A stretch of DNA of 56,103 nucleotides from Acidimicrobiales bacterium (GTDB lineage Bacteria; Actinomycetota; Acidimicrobiia; Acidimicrobiales; Ilumatobacteraceae): positions 1 through 56,103 of the forward strand of contig JAURJB010000004.1 in assembly GCA_030832455.1 (NCBI GenBank). The letters are read 5' to 3'. Shown piece by piece: positions 24,160-32,779 of this stretch (position 1 is the first letter of the stretch; each line of letters opens with the position of its first letter). Position numbers and translations under genes: made by a program. The notes under the pieces were generated by a model. It saw only the letters and a program-made list of their open reading frames with translations, made no database searches and was not told the DNA's origin.

Positions 24160-25961
24160 TACAAATTCCCGCTTGAAGTGCTTTCGAGCCACGCTGAATA
24201 CAACTTGGCGTATTGGTTGCCAGCATTCATCAATTGTGTGTGTGAACCATCTTCAAGGATTCGACCTCCAACCAACATGATGACACGCTCTGCTCGCGCT
24301 GCCGTAGACAGGCGATGAGCAATAGAGATGGTGGTTCTGCCACTAGCAAGTCGATCCAATGCACGTGAAATACGAATTTCAGTGAGCGAATCAACCGAAG
24401 AAGTTGCTTCGTCCAACACGAGCACGTCGGGCTTGACGAGAAATGCCCGCACGAGAGAAACCAATTGACGTTCCCCCGCCGACAACGATGCGCCGCGTTG
24501 TCCAACGTGGGTGTTAAGACCATCTGGTAATGACTGGATCCAGTCAAGCAGTCCTAATTGGCTGAAGGCTTCGAGCATGGCATGTTCATCCGCAATGGGG
24601 TCAACAAACTGCAAGTTGTACAGAATCGTCTCCGCGAATAGAAACGGCTCCTGAGGCACCACGATCAAGCGTGAACGCAGGTCGCTATTGGCAACTTTGA
24701 TTAAATCAACTCCACCAACTTTGACGGATCCGAATGTGGGATCTGTTAGGCGGGCAATCAAGCGCGCCACTGTTGTCTTGCCAGATCCAGATGGGCCAAC
24801 TAAAGCAACATGCTGACCGGCAGGAATATGCATCGACAAATGGTGCAATACGGGTGCATCGTCATCATCGGGAGTGCCAATTCTGCTGGAGTACGCAAAG
24901 CTCACTTCGTGCAAATCAATTGACAGCATTCCACCAGGCAGCGTTACAGGATTTGTAGATTGCATTGGCCCAATTGGCGTATCAAGTATCCCCAACACAC
25001 GACGCAAACCTGCCACGGCACTCTGGAGCTGATCAATGATCTCAGTGAACTCTGCGATTGGTTCAAGAAAACGATATGTAAGGAATACAAAACCGACCAA
25101 CGCACCCGATGTCAAGCCGCCAGCAGGACCGATGATCAGCCCTGCTGCAACGACCGCCATCACCGTAAATACTGCAAACACTTCTCCCGATGGGAATAGA
25201 AATGCACCGATGACACCTGCCTTGACATTGCTTTTGCGCCGTCTTTCCATCGATTGACGCACTGATTGAACTATCGGTCCCGAGGCGTTGTATGCGCGAA
25301 GCGTCTCTGCTCCTGCGATCATCTCTGAAGCAACGCCAAGAAAATCGGCATTGCGCTCGCGGCTTTGATTATGAGCGTGAACTAAGCGTGACTGCACATA
25401 ACGCAGCACAAATACCAATGGAGCACTCGTAATAAACACCACGAGGGCAAGCCTCCAGTCGTACGCAAGCATTACCGCAGCAACTGCGATCATCTGAGAA
25501 CCGTCTAACAACAGTCCGAGTCCTCCCCAAGAAAAAAACTGGGTAAGGGTTTCAATGTCACTCGTAACGCGCGACACCAGCGCTCCCCTCTTTTCATTAT
25601 TGTGATCCTCAATACTTAAACGATGGATATGATCAAACAGACGGCGACGCAGGGCAAACAGACCCATCTCGGCGCGAGATCCGAGTCGTTGAGTTGCGGC
25701 TCGCAATGCAATTGATGAACCGATCACACACAGCAATCCGATCAGACACAGTCTGAAAATGTATGGTATGTCCACTCCGTTTTCCGTCAGACCGTGGTCG
25801 ATAGAAAGTTGTAGCAAAATCGGTATAACGATGCGTGCACCCGTACCGAGTAAAGCAAGAAAAAACGTTAAGCCAATACCGCTTTTCAGTGCAGGCGCTA
25901 CCGATACACCTCTACCAATCACCCGCACCGCAGCGAATCGTTGGCCCTCATCGACAATCAT
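24159..25961 (-). CDS. ABC exporter half-transporter, catalytic-site subunit
   Basis: A 600-residue fused permease-ATPase: six hydrophobic helices in residues about 20-310 and an ATPase domain with Walker A GPSGSGKTTVARLIA near residue 385, Q-loop VVPQEPFLFAET, signature LSAGERQLVSLVRA, Walker B VLVLDEATSSVD with the catalytic Glu, and H-loop IAHRLST. The signature is non-canonical (LSAGE). Its neighbour has a canonical LSGGQ but an Asp in place of the catalytic Glu, so the pair fits a heterodimeric exporter with one working and one degenerate ATP site. The start overlaps the partner by ATGA. Substrate unknown (lipid, drug or peptide). Confidence 0.93.
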   Translation of the reverse strand: MIVDEGQRFAAVRVIGRGVSVAPALKSGIGLTFFLALLGTGARIVIPILLQLSIDHGLTENGVDIPYIFRLCLIGLLCVIGSSIALRAATQRLGSRAEMGLFALRRRLFDHIHRLSIEDHNNEKRGALVSRVTSDIETLTQFFSWGGLGLLLDGSQMIAVAAVMLAYDWRLALVVFITSAPLVFVLRYVQSRLVHAHNQSRERNADFLGVASEMIAGAETLRAYNASGPIVQSVRQSMERRRKSNVKAGVIGAFLFPSGEVFAVFTVMAVVAAGLIIGPAGGLTSGALVGFVFLTYRFLEPIAEFTEIIDQLQSAVAGLRRVLGILDTPIGPMQSTNPVTLPGGMLSIDLHEVSFAYSSRIGTPDDDDAPVLHHLSMHIPAGQHVALVGPSGSGKTTVARLIARLTDPTFGSVKVGGVDLIKVANSDLRSRLIVVPQEPFLFAETILYNLQFVDPIADEHAMLEAFSQLGLLDWIQSLPDGLNTHVGQRGASLSAGERQLVSLVRAFLVKPDVLVLDEATSSVDSLTEIRISRALDRLASGRTTISIAHRLSTAARAERVIMLVGGRILEDGSHTQLMNAGNQYAKLYSAWLESTSSGNL

Positions 25962-27682
25962 TGCTGATCTCGATCGTGTTCGAATGAATTGATTAAATCC
26001 GAATAGTTCTCATTACGCGACATCAGTTCGTCGTGCTTAGTTGGATGATCAACAATCTGATCATGAATAAATAACACGTAATCCGCCATACGTATTGTTG
26101 AAGGACGCGAAGCAACGATCAACGTTGTCACTGCAGTTGATAGTGATCGCAACCGATCCAATACAACGCTCTCTGTTACAGGGTCGAGCGCACTCGTGGT
26201 GTCGTCAAGCAACAGTAGTCCGCGTTTACTAGCAACTGCACGTGCAAGACCCACTCGCTGTCTCTGGCCACCGCTCAGGCTTATGCCTCGCTCTCCGATG
26301 GTTGTCTCAATACCGTTCTCCAACTGCGCGACAAACTCGTCGCTTGCAGATACCCATAAAGCTTCCGCAATCGTTGCCACCGATGGCTCAGAGCCCAAAG
26401 CCATATTTTCCTTGATAGAGCCAGAGAATAAAAATGGTTCTTGAAACACGATTGCTACAGGAGCACACGAACCAATAGTTCCACTAGTCGGTGCAAATAG
26501 ACCTGAAATCAATTTCAGCAATGTTGTCTTTCCAGAACCTGTTGCTCCAACCACTGCAATAATCTGCCCTTTTGGAATATCAAGCGTTACGTTTTTGAGT
26601 ATCTGCTCGGAATCGGGTGCATACGAATACGACATATCGCGAATCTCAACTGCGTTAGTGCCAGAAGCTAACAACATACGATCTTGTGGGTCAACCACTA
26701 AAGGATCGTCAAGTACTTCCATCACACGCTTATAACCGCTTGCAGAATGAGGTATCTCACTCAGCAAATAACCGATGATCCGAAGAGGAAAAATCAGCAA
26801 GGTGAATAGATAGATGAAACTAGATAACTCTCCGATCGAGAGTGCCCCGGTATTCACCCTTACAGCACCAAAGGCGATGAGCGAAATATTGATCACAGAT
26901 GGCGAACCATCTACCAATGCCTCAAATATTGCTCGAGCATTTACAGCGCGGATACGTGCGTCTTTTAACCGAGTAGAAATATCAGCAAGACGCTGATTCT
27001 CTCGGTCTTCAGCTCCAAAAGCCTTTACGACAAGCACACCATCGAAGCTCTCATGCACTGCTTCAGAAAGATCTCCAAGCGACTGCTGAGCCGCGTCGTA
27101 GTGCCTATCTATGCGTCGTTGATAACCAAGGTTAAGAAACAACAAAATGGGAATTACTCCAATTGCAAGTAAACCGAGTTGCACATCAATAACGACGAGC
27201 CAAATGCTTGTCAGCGCTACGAGCAACACCACTGATGTACTGAAAGGCAACGGCCCTAGTACAGACGCCGCAGTGTCCGCATCTACGCCAATCCTGGCTA
27301 CCAAGTCACCCGTCATGTGCCGCTGGTGCCACGCTGACGGCTGTTTCATGATCCGATCAATGAGCTTCTGTGAGAGAGTTTGCGAAGTTGACCAATGTGA
27401 AATACCTGCGAATGAGCGCCTAAAGACCACCCCTACAGCCCTAAGAAGTCCGATACCGACGACAATCATAGAAGCAATCAAAAATGAACCCCACGGAATG
27501 ATTCCCGATTCATAACGTCGGATAATCACTTCATCGATGACAAAACCCACACCAAAACTCGAACCAACGGTGCAAGCCGCATAGACCGAAGCTCCCCCTA
27601 CAGCGATGAAGAACGGCTTCGGGTGGTAGCGAAGCAGATTACGCAATAACGAATACGCCAATCTGAATCGTGACTGCTCCAC
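25958..27682 (-). CDS. ABC exporter half-transporter, degenerate-site subunit
   Basis: A 574-residue half-transporter with six membrane helices, then Walker A GATGSGKTTLLKLISG near residue 368, VFQEPFLFSGSIKENMALG, signature LSGGQRQRVGLARAVA and Walker B LLLLDDTTSALD, where Asp replaces the catalytic Glu. The H-loop position reads IVASRPST, with Ser in place of the usual His. These changes mark the degenerate ATP site of a heterodimeric exporter (TM287/288 or LmrCD type), paired with the following gene. The start is GTG 27682, divergent from the membrane-anchored unknown at 27715. Confidence 0.93.
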   Translation of the reverse strand: MEQSRFRLAYSLLRNLLRYHPKPFFIAVGGASVYAACTVGSSFGVGFVIDEVIIRRYESGIIPWGSFLIASMIVVGIGLLRAVGVVFRRSFAGISHWSTSQTLSQKLIDRIMKQPSAWHQRHMTGDLVARIGVDADTAASVLGPLPFSTSVVLLVALTSIWLVVIDVQLGLLAIGVIPILLFLNLGYQRRIDRHYDAAQQSLGDLSEAVHESFDGVLVVKAFGAEDRENQRLADISTRLKDARIRAVNARAIFEALVDGSPSVINISLIAFGAVRVNTGALSIGELSSFIYLFTLLIFPLRIIGYLLSEIPHSASGYKRVMEVLDDPLVVDPQDRMLLASGTNAVEIRDMSYSYAPDSEQILKNVTLDIPKGQIIAVVGATGSGKTTLLKLISGLFAPTSGTIGSCAPVAIVFQEPFLFSGSIKENMALGSEPSVATIAEALWVSASDEFVAQLENGIETTIGERGISLSGGQRQRVGLARAVASKRGLLLLDDTTSALDPVTESVVLDRLRSLSTAVTTLIVASRPSTIRMADYVLFIHDQIVDHPTKHDELMSRNENYSDLINSFEHDRDQQ

Positions 27683-27714
27683 ATCAAAACTCTAGTTGTA
27701 CGATGTTGGATCTC

Positions 27715-28254
27715 ATGACCAATACATCAATCATTCGAGTCAGAACTCTCTTCACTCGCACTTTGATTGTGATCTGTGTTTTGGCATTAAGCGTGATGTG
27801 GATCTACGCATTTGTGTTTGCATCAAAAGAGTCAGTGAACAAGATCGACGATCAAACATGGACAACTCGCGCCGAAGGAATCTGCCAAAAGGCATTTCAA
27901 GAGCGTTTGCTACTTATTGATCTTCGCCAGATTTCCGATTCAGGACCAGATGCCCTTTCCCAACGCGCAGACATTGTAGATAAGGCCACGGACATTCTTG
28001 AGCGGGCCATCATAGAACTTGAAAAAGTTTCTCCGAATGATCCCAAAGGTCTGGCTATCGTTCCGTTATGGATCGGCGACTATAAGACACTGTTATCTGA
28101 TCGACGTGACTACACAGAGCTCTTGCGCACAGGAGACAATTCTCCGTTCGCGGAAACGATGACTGAAGGTTTGCCAATCAGCGAAAAAATCTCAACCTTC
28201 GCTGCAGATAATCAGATGCTTTCATGCAAAGCTCCTATTGATCTATCAATCTGA
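27715..28254 (+). CDS. Membrane-anchored protein, unknown
   Basis: About 179 residues: a short basic lead, one hydrophobic helix (TLIVICVLALSVMWIYAFVFA) and a helical outer or periplasm-like domain with two cysteines (AEGICQKAF and QMLSCKAP). I do not recognise the family. Three starts are possible (27670, 27703, 27715); ATG 27715 has TTGGA upstream. It is divergent from the ABC exporter operon and might be functionally linked to it, as both this protein and the lipoprotein are surface proteins of no known family. The stop overlaps the end of the acyltransferase gene by nine bases. Confidence 0.72.
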   Translation: MTNTSIIRVRTLFTRTLIVICVLALSVMWIYAFVFASKESVNKIDDQTWTTRAEGICQKAFQERLLLIDLRQISDSGPDALSQRADIVDKATDILERAIIELEKVSPNDPKGLAIVPLWIGDYKTLLSDRRDYTELLRTGDNSPFAETMTEGLPISEKISTFAADNQMLSCKAPIDLSI

Positions 28255-28893
28255 TTGAAACTCATTCTTCGGCAACCAGCCCTGACCTTTTGCATACTGC
28301 TTAATCACTCGTGCGGGTGATCCAACAGCAACGCAATAATCTGGAATCACTCCCGTCACCACACTGTTTGCGCCTATTGCAACATGTTTCCCAATGTGTG
28401 CACCTGGCAATATAACGGCGCCGGCGCCGATCCACGAACCTTCACCAACGGTGACCATTCTCTCCGGTTGAGTTTGTTGTGAAATTGGAATATCGACACG
28501 TTCGTAACCATGGTTCTGGTCGGTGATGTATACGTGATGACCGGTCCACACATCGTTACCGATATCGATTCCCAGATGACCAACTATGCCGCTACCACGG
28601 CCAATCAGGCAACGATCGCCAATACGTACAACCGGGTTGGTCAGGCACTCTTGCCCCGGCAACATCCCAGCCGAAAGCGCCACATTTTGGCCGATCATCG
28701 TGTCATTTCCAATGTGTATGTAGTGCTCGTTGAAAATGGTTGTGACGGGAAAGCAGATAATGCTGTTGACCCCAAAGCGCCCAAACTTCTTACCCCGGGC
28801 AGTATTTGGTCCAATCGAACCATGCAGACACAACCAGTTCCACGCATTCACTGCACACTTCTCGCGCATCCGCTGTATTGACTTGGCAAGCAT
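28246..28893 (-). CDS. Left-handed beta-helix (hexapeptide-repeat) acyltransferase
   Basis: A 215-residue cytoplasmic O- or N-acetyltransferase-like protein. Hexapeptide repeats run from about residue 60 (IGNDTMIGQNVALSAG, VRIGDRCLIGRGSGIVG, IDIGNDVWTGHHVYITDQNHGY, VTVGEGSWIGAGAVILPGAHIG) and finish with VAVGSPARVIKQY, the usual acetyl-CoA-binding end. The conserved histidine in DQNHGY is typical of sugar or maltose-type acetyltransferases. ATG 28893 is preferred to track start 28989, which would lie inside panB; TAGATT lies seven bases upstream. Acceptor unknown; cell-envelope sugar is plausible. Confidence 0.9.
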   Translation of the reverse strand: MLAKSIQRMREKCAVNAWNWLCLHGSIGPNTARGKKFGRFGVNSIICFPVTTIFNEHYIHIGNDTMIGQNVALSAGMLPGQECLTNPVVRIGDRCLIGRGSGIVGHLGIDIGNDVWTGHHVYITDQNHGYERVDIPISQQTQPERMVTVGEGSWIGAGAVILPGAHIGKHVAIGANSVVTGVIPDYCVAVGSPARVIKQYAKGQGWLPKNEFQSD

Positions 28894-28911
28894 CTCTACG
28901 AATCTAATCTG

Positions 28912-28917
28912 TAGCCT
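28912..28917 (+). promoter_or_regulatory. Leaderless-type -10 for panB
   Basis: TAGCCT followed by GAAAAT and ATG 28924, the six-base spacing seen repeatedly here. The divergent acyltransferase has its own TAGATT at 28901-28906 on the other strand, so the two promoters sit within about 30 bases. Confidence 0.5.
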
Positions 28918-28923
28918 GAAAAT

Positions 28924-29748
28924 ATGTCCGAAAGTACCAGTCGACCAAGGGTGACTGTTCCCGACGTTATTGCGCGTAAGAATCAGCATCTGCCGCTAAC
29001 CATGATTACCGCTTACGATGCCACATTCGCAAAGATCGTTGATGAGTCTGGCGTCGACATGATTCTCGTTGGAGATTCCGTGGGTTCAGTGGTACAAGGG
29101 GTTGCTAACACCATTCCCGTAACGCTTGAGGAAATGGAATATCACGTTCGCCTTGTTGCGCGCGCCAATCCGCGGGCGCTAATTGTTGGCGATTTACCGT
29201 TTGGCTCATACCAAGTGAATACTGAGCAAGCAGTACGTAGCGCTATTCGACTGGTTAAAGCAGGAGCTGCTGCAGTAAAACTTGAAGGCGGAGTCACGAT
29301 GCAGGACACGATTGCCGCTATCTCTCGAGTCGATATTCCCGTGATGGGCCACATCGGACTCACCCCCCAGAGCTACCACCGAATGGGCGGCCACCGAGTC
29401 CAAGGTCGCGCAGAAGGTCGCGATCCAGGTGGCAAAGAACGATTGCTCGAAGATGCCCATTCCGTTGAACAAGCAGGAGCATTTGCAGTTGTTATTGAGG
29501 GTGTTCCGCGAGAATTGGCACGAGAGATCACACAGAAAATTTCTATACCCACTATTGGGATCGGGGCTGGACCCGATTGTGATGGTCAGGTACTCGTACT
29601 GCACGACATCCTCGGCCTCAGCCCAAATAATTTGAAGTTCACTCGCAAGTATGCAAATGTCCGGGAACTGAGCATTGCAGCATGTTCTGAGTTTGTGCAG
29701 GACGTACGTGCACGACAATGGCCAGATGACGACCACTCTTTTCACTGA
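28924..29748 (+). CDS. panB: 3-methyl-2-oxobutanoate hydroxymethyltransferase
   Basis: First committed step of pantothenate synthesis: ketoisovalerate plus methylene-tetrahydrofolate to ketopantoate. Seen: MITAYDATFAKIVDESGVDMILVGDSVG near residue 25 with metal-binding residues, GDLPFGSYQ, AVKLEGG, MGHIGLTPQ, VIEGVPRELAREITQKISIPTIGIGAGPDCDGQVLVLHDILGL. 274 residues is normal. The panC start lies inside its last 23 bases, so panB and panC form an operon. Confidence 0.97.
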   Translation: MSESTSRPRVTVPDVIARKNQHLPLTMITAYDATFAKIVDESGVDMILVGDSVGSVVQGVANTIPVTLEEMEYHVRLVARANPRALIVGDLPFGSYQVNTEQAVRSAIRLVKAGAAAVKLEGGVTMQDTIAAISRVDIPVMGHIGLTPQSYHRMGGHRVQGRAEGRDPGGKERLLEDAHSVEQAGAFAVVIEGVPRELAREITQKISIPTIGIGAGPDCDGQVLVLHDILGLSPNNLKFTRKYANVRELSIAACSEFVQDVRARQWPDDDHSFH

Positions 29749-30574
29749 CACTCAACGGTTCGCTGACTGGCTGACGACCAAGCGAAACAACAACATCGTA
29801 GGTTTTGTGCCGACCATGGGTGCATTGCATGAAGGACACAGTTCGTTGTTTGATCTCGCTAGATCGCAGTGCGACCTAGTGGTTGCCAGTATTTATGTCA
29901 ACAATCTGCAGTTCAATTCATCATCAGATTACGATCGCTATCCACGAACACTTGACGAGGACGTCCTCGTTTGTCAGTCGCGCAATGTTGATGCGGTGTG
30001 GGCTCCATCACAACACGATCTATTTCCAGACGGACAGCAACTACTTACGACGAGTGAGAATGCCCTCGAGTATGAAGGAAGAGATCGGCCTGGTCATTTT
30101 GCGGGTGTAGCAACTGTTGTTGATCGCTTATTGTCGATCGTTCATCCAGACCGCATGTTTCTCGGCGCTAAGGATCACCAGCAAATCTCTGTAATCGCAT
30201 CAATGAGCAGTCAACTTCATCCACATGTCAATATCGTCCGCTGCCCAACCGTTCGGGAGCATGACGGTCTTGCCATGTCAAGTCGCAACAGATTCCTCAC
30301 ACAAAGCGGTCGAAGCCAGGCCCCAATAATCTCATTGGCTCTCCAGCACATGGTTGACACATGGAGAACCGGCGAAACAGAACCAACCAGATTGATCGCT
30401 CAAGCAACGTCTGATCTCCAGCAAATAAATGGTGCGACTGTTCACTACATCGCCGTGCTAGATGGAAATGAGTTGCAACAGTCAAAGAGTGTCAAACATG
30501 GAGATACTGCGATCATTGCGGTGACGATAGATAACGTTCGCTTGATTGACAATATGAAATTTGTCAACGTTTGA
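29726..30574 (+). CDS. panC: Pantothenate synthetase (pantoate-beta-alanine ligase)
   Basis: Joins pantoate and beta-alanine with ATP through a pantoyl-adenylate. Seen: FVPTMGALHEGHSSLF near residue 32, RYPRTLDEDV, RPGHFAGVATVV, and DGLAMSSRNRFL. ATG 29726 (MTTTLFTD) is preferred over track start 29675 as it gives the family length of 282. Two usually fixed positions differ: the loop normally ending VNPxQF reads VNNLQF, and the ATP-site GEKDYQQ reads GAKDHQQ, losing the Glu. Enough of the active site remains (HEGH, KD, SSRN) to expect function. It overlaps the convergent dehydrogenase gene by 11 bases. Confidence 0.94.
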   Translation: MTTTLFTDTQRFADWLTTKRNNNIVGFVPTMGALHEGHSSLFDLARSQCDLVVASIYVNNLQFNSSSDYDRYPRTLDEDVLVCQSRNVDAVWAPSQHDLFPDGQQLLTTSENALEYEGRDRPGHFAGVATVVDRLLSIVHPDRMFLGAKDHQQISVIASMSSQLHPHVNIVRCPTVREHDGLAMSSRNRFLTQSGRSQAPIISLALQHMVDTWRTGETEPTRLIAQATSDLQQINGATVHYIAVLDGNELQQSKSVKHGDTAIIAVTIDNVRLIDNMKFVNV

Positions 30575-32021
30575 CGGTGGAATCAATCTGAGACATCCGA
30601 TAACGGATCGTGTATACAGCATCGCCACTGAGAATTCCGCCCCTACCAAGGGATCGTCCTAATTGCCAATTGGATAATCCAAGCTCAGGTTTGTTCAACG
30701 CGTACTGCCCGTCGACCCAACGAGTCATTCCGTTCCCGAAGAATGGCGAATTACTTGTATTCCATGCATATTCCTCTTCATCTGGCTTCACTGACAACAC
30801 TGACAACACAAATTGAGGAGAATGTGTGTTGAACAACTCAACAGCAGAAGCAATATTCTCCGTAACAACCAGCGTTACTTCAGGCGTTGTCTCCCACTCC
30901 CATTCCTTGGCGAGATTGCTGTCATCGGACACCACCACGGCAATCTCGTCAGACACTTCTGCAAGTTGAATGCCTTGACGAATCAATTGTTGCTCAACTT
31001 GATGTGAAAGATGGATTATTGGTCGGACACCGCCCTTCACGCCACTCTTACGTATACCGCTCATCACAGTTGTCAAAACATCGTGAACCGCTGACTCCAA
31101 GATGACGATCGTATTCAGTGTGTTGCACACCTTGCGGTCGAGCGAATGTGCAATGATGTCTGCTAACCCAGCGAGGTCGTCATACTGAGAGACCACTGCC
31201 CATGCGCCGCCGGTCCCATGCAAACTGACGGGAATACCATGCTGTTGCGCAATAGTTCCCAACAGCGCAACAGAATCACCACTTCCACGAGCAACCGCTA
31301 AAGCAACTTTGGTGTGAGAGAACAAAGCCCAAGCAGAAGCGTGTGTGATGGTTGGCAAGAGCAGCACGCAATGCTCGGGTAAACCAGCTTCAATAAGCGC
31401 CGGACGTACTGCAACCCTCATCAACGCCTCTGCAGTGTTATAGGCATCGCTCCCGATCCGAAACACACAAGTATTTCGACCGCGCAACACTCCGGTGGCG
31501 TCAGCCAAAACATTGGGTCTACCTTCAAACACGAAGGCAACAGTGCCTAACGCTGCATTGCTCGATTGAACCGTCCAACCAGAGTGCTCAATGATGGTTG
31601 AACTATCACTTGTCTCCAACAGATCTCGCCATAAGCCCAGCGAATCAATCATGTCGTTGCGCATTTTGGATGTCAGTACAAGTCTTGTTGTCGACCGACC
31701 GCGTTGTCTGGCTAGTTCAACGTCGTTTTCATTGGCAGTCATTACTTCTGCCATGATCACGTCATCAGCAAGCCGATTTGCCAACAGGCCGAAAAAGCGT
31801 GAGATCTGGTCTTCGCTGGCAGCTTGCAGCATTGAAAACGCAACCTGTGATTGCTTCATCACCCGTTCAACAATTTCTGTTTCAATTTTCGGGATCAGCA
31901 ACAACTTGCCTTCGACCGAAGTAACGATGCGATCTCCTTCGGAGTAAAGATCAGCGATTTCATCACCAATTTGAATCAATCTCCCTTTAACAAGGACATG
32001 ATCTGTGGCTCGAAGACTCAC
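30564..32021 (-). CDS. ProA-like aldehyde dehydrogenase family protein
   Basis: A 485-residue member of the glutamate-5-semialdehyde dehydrogenase (ProA) branch of the aldehyde dehydrogenase superfamily. Seen: NENDVELARQRGRSTTRLVLTSKMRNDMIDSL, LGTVAFVFEGRPNVLADATG, VSLHGTGGAWAVV and the catalytic-Cys segment RKVCNTLNTIVIL near residue 300, then HSPQFVLSVLS and a C-terminal LGRGGIL. About 65 extra N-terminal residues (RLIQIGDEIADLYSEGDRIV) are absent from ordinary ProA. Many ProA landmarks are altered, and it sits beside panBC and a metallo-hydrolase rather than proB, so the substrate may differ from glutamyl phosphate. GTG start with AAGG eight bases upstream. Confidence 0.8.
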   Translation of the reverse strand: MSLRATDHVLVKGRLIQIGDEIADLYSEGDRIVTSVEGKLLLIPKIETEIVERVMKQSQVAFSMLQAASEDQISRFFGLLANRLADDVIMAEVMTANENDVELARQRGRSTTRLVLTSKMRNDMIDSLGLWRDLLETSDSSTIIEHSGWTVQSSNAALGTVAFVFEGRPNVLADATGVLRGRNTCVFRIGSDAYNTAEALMRVAVRPALIEAGLPEHCVLLLPTITHASAWALFSHTKVALAVARGSGDSVALLGTIAQQHGIPVSLHGTGGAWAVVSQYDDLAGLADIIAHSLDRKVCNTLNTIVILESAVHDVLTTVMSGIRKSGVKGGVRPIIHLSHQVEQQLIRQGIQLAEVSDEIAVVVSDDSNLAKEWEWETTPEVTLVVTENIASAVELFNTHSPQFVLSVLSVKPDEEEYAWNTSNSPFFGNGMTRWVDGQYALNKPELGLSNWQLGRSLGRGGILSGDAVYTIRYRMSQIDSTVKR

Positions 32022-32053
32022 TGTTTTACCTTCATAGATATATCGTAGATCGC

Positions 32054-32059
32054 TAAGAT
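32054..32059 (+). promoter_or_regulatory. Leaderless-type -10 for the metallo-hydrolase
   Basis: TAAGAT followed by CATTTT and GTG 32066, six-base spacing. No Shine-Dalgarno precedes the GTG, which supports a leaderless message. Confidence 0.5.
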
Positions 32060-32065
32060 CATTTT

Positions 32066-32776
32066 GTGGATAACCGCCTTTATTTCAAACAGCTTCTCTC
32101 TGGTCGTGATTTTGCGTGTAACGATCAAATGGCCAACCAGATGGTCAATTTTGTCTATGTCATAGGCGACCTTGTTTCACGTGAATGTGTGATTATTGAT
32201 CCGGCATATGCGGTTAAGGAACTTACTGAGATCGTTCAAGCCGACGACATGGTGATCAGTGGAGTCCTTGGCACTCACTATCACCCAGATCATTTGGGTG
32301 GATCAATGATGGGATGGAATATCGAAGGCATTTCAACCTTGCTTGAAACGGTCGATGTACCGATCCATATCAATAGCAACGAATCAGAATGGGTTCGCAA
32401 AACGACTGGAGTTTCAACGGATGTACTTTCACTCCACGATGCAGGAGATGTGATCCGAATCGGCGAAATTGACATCACGTTGCTTCATACGCCCGGCCAT
32501 ACCCCAGGAAGTCAATGCTTCCTCGTTGACAACAAACTCGTATCGGGTGACACACTATTTCTTGAGGGCTGCGGAAGAACTGACCTTCCTGGTTCGAATC
32601 CTGATGATATGTACGACAGTTTGACACTTCTGTCACTACTACCCGACGAAGTCATTGTCTACCCCGGTCACCAATACTCTCAACCAACACACATGCCGCT
32701 GGGAGATGTCCGATTAACCAATTATGTTTTCAAGCCAAAAACCAAAGAAGCCTGGTTGCAATGGTTTGGACAGTAA
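32066..32776 (+). CDS. Metallo-beta-lactamase fold hydrolase (glyoxalase II-like)
   Basis: Cytoplasmic dinuclear metal hydrolase of 236 residues. Seen: the first motif THYHPDHLGG (HxHxDH) near residue 72, HTPGHTPGSQCF near residue 144, LVSGDTLFLEGCGRTDLPGSNPDDMYDSL near residue 160 and YPGHQYSQPT near residue 200, matching the hydroxyacylglutathione hydrolase-like group including thioesterases and persulfide dioxygenases. It lacks the C-terminal glyoxalase II domain. Divergent from the ProA-like gene, with only 44 bases between starts. Convergent with the TauE gene, stop to stop three bases apart. Confidence 0.9.
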   Translation: MDNRLYFKQLLSGRDFACNDQMANQMVNFVYVIGDLVSRECVIIDPAYAVKELTEIVQADDMVISGVLGTHYHPDHLGGSMMGWNIEGISTLLETVDVPIHINSNESEWVRKTTGVSTDVLSLHDAGDVIRIGEIDITLLHTPGHTPGSQCFLVDNKLVSGDTLFLEGCGRTDLPGSNPDDMYDSLTLLSLLPDEVIVYPGHQYSQPTHMPLGDVRLTNYVFKPKTKEAWLQWFGQ

Positions 32777-32779
32777 TTG

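Noticed and set aside
29206-29751. 181-residue minus-strand ORF
   Set aside because: Antisense shadow of panB.
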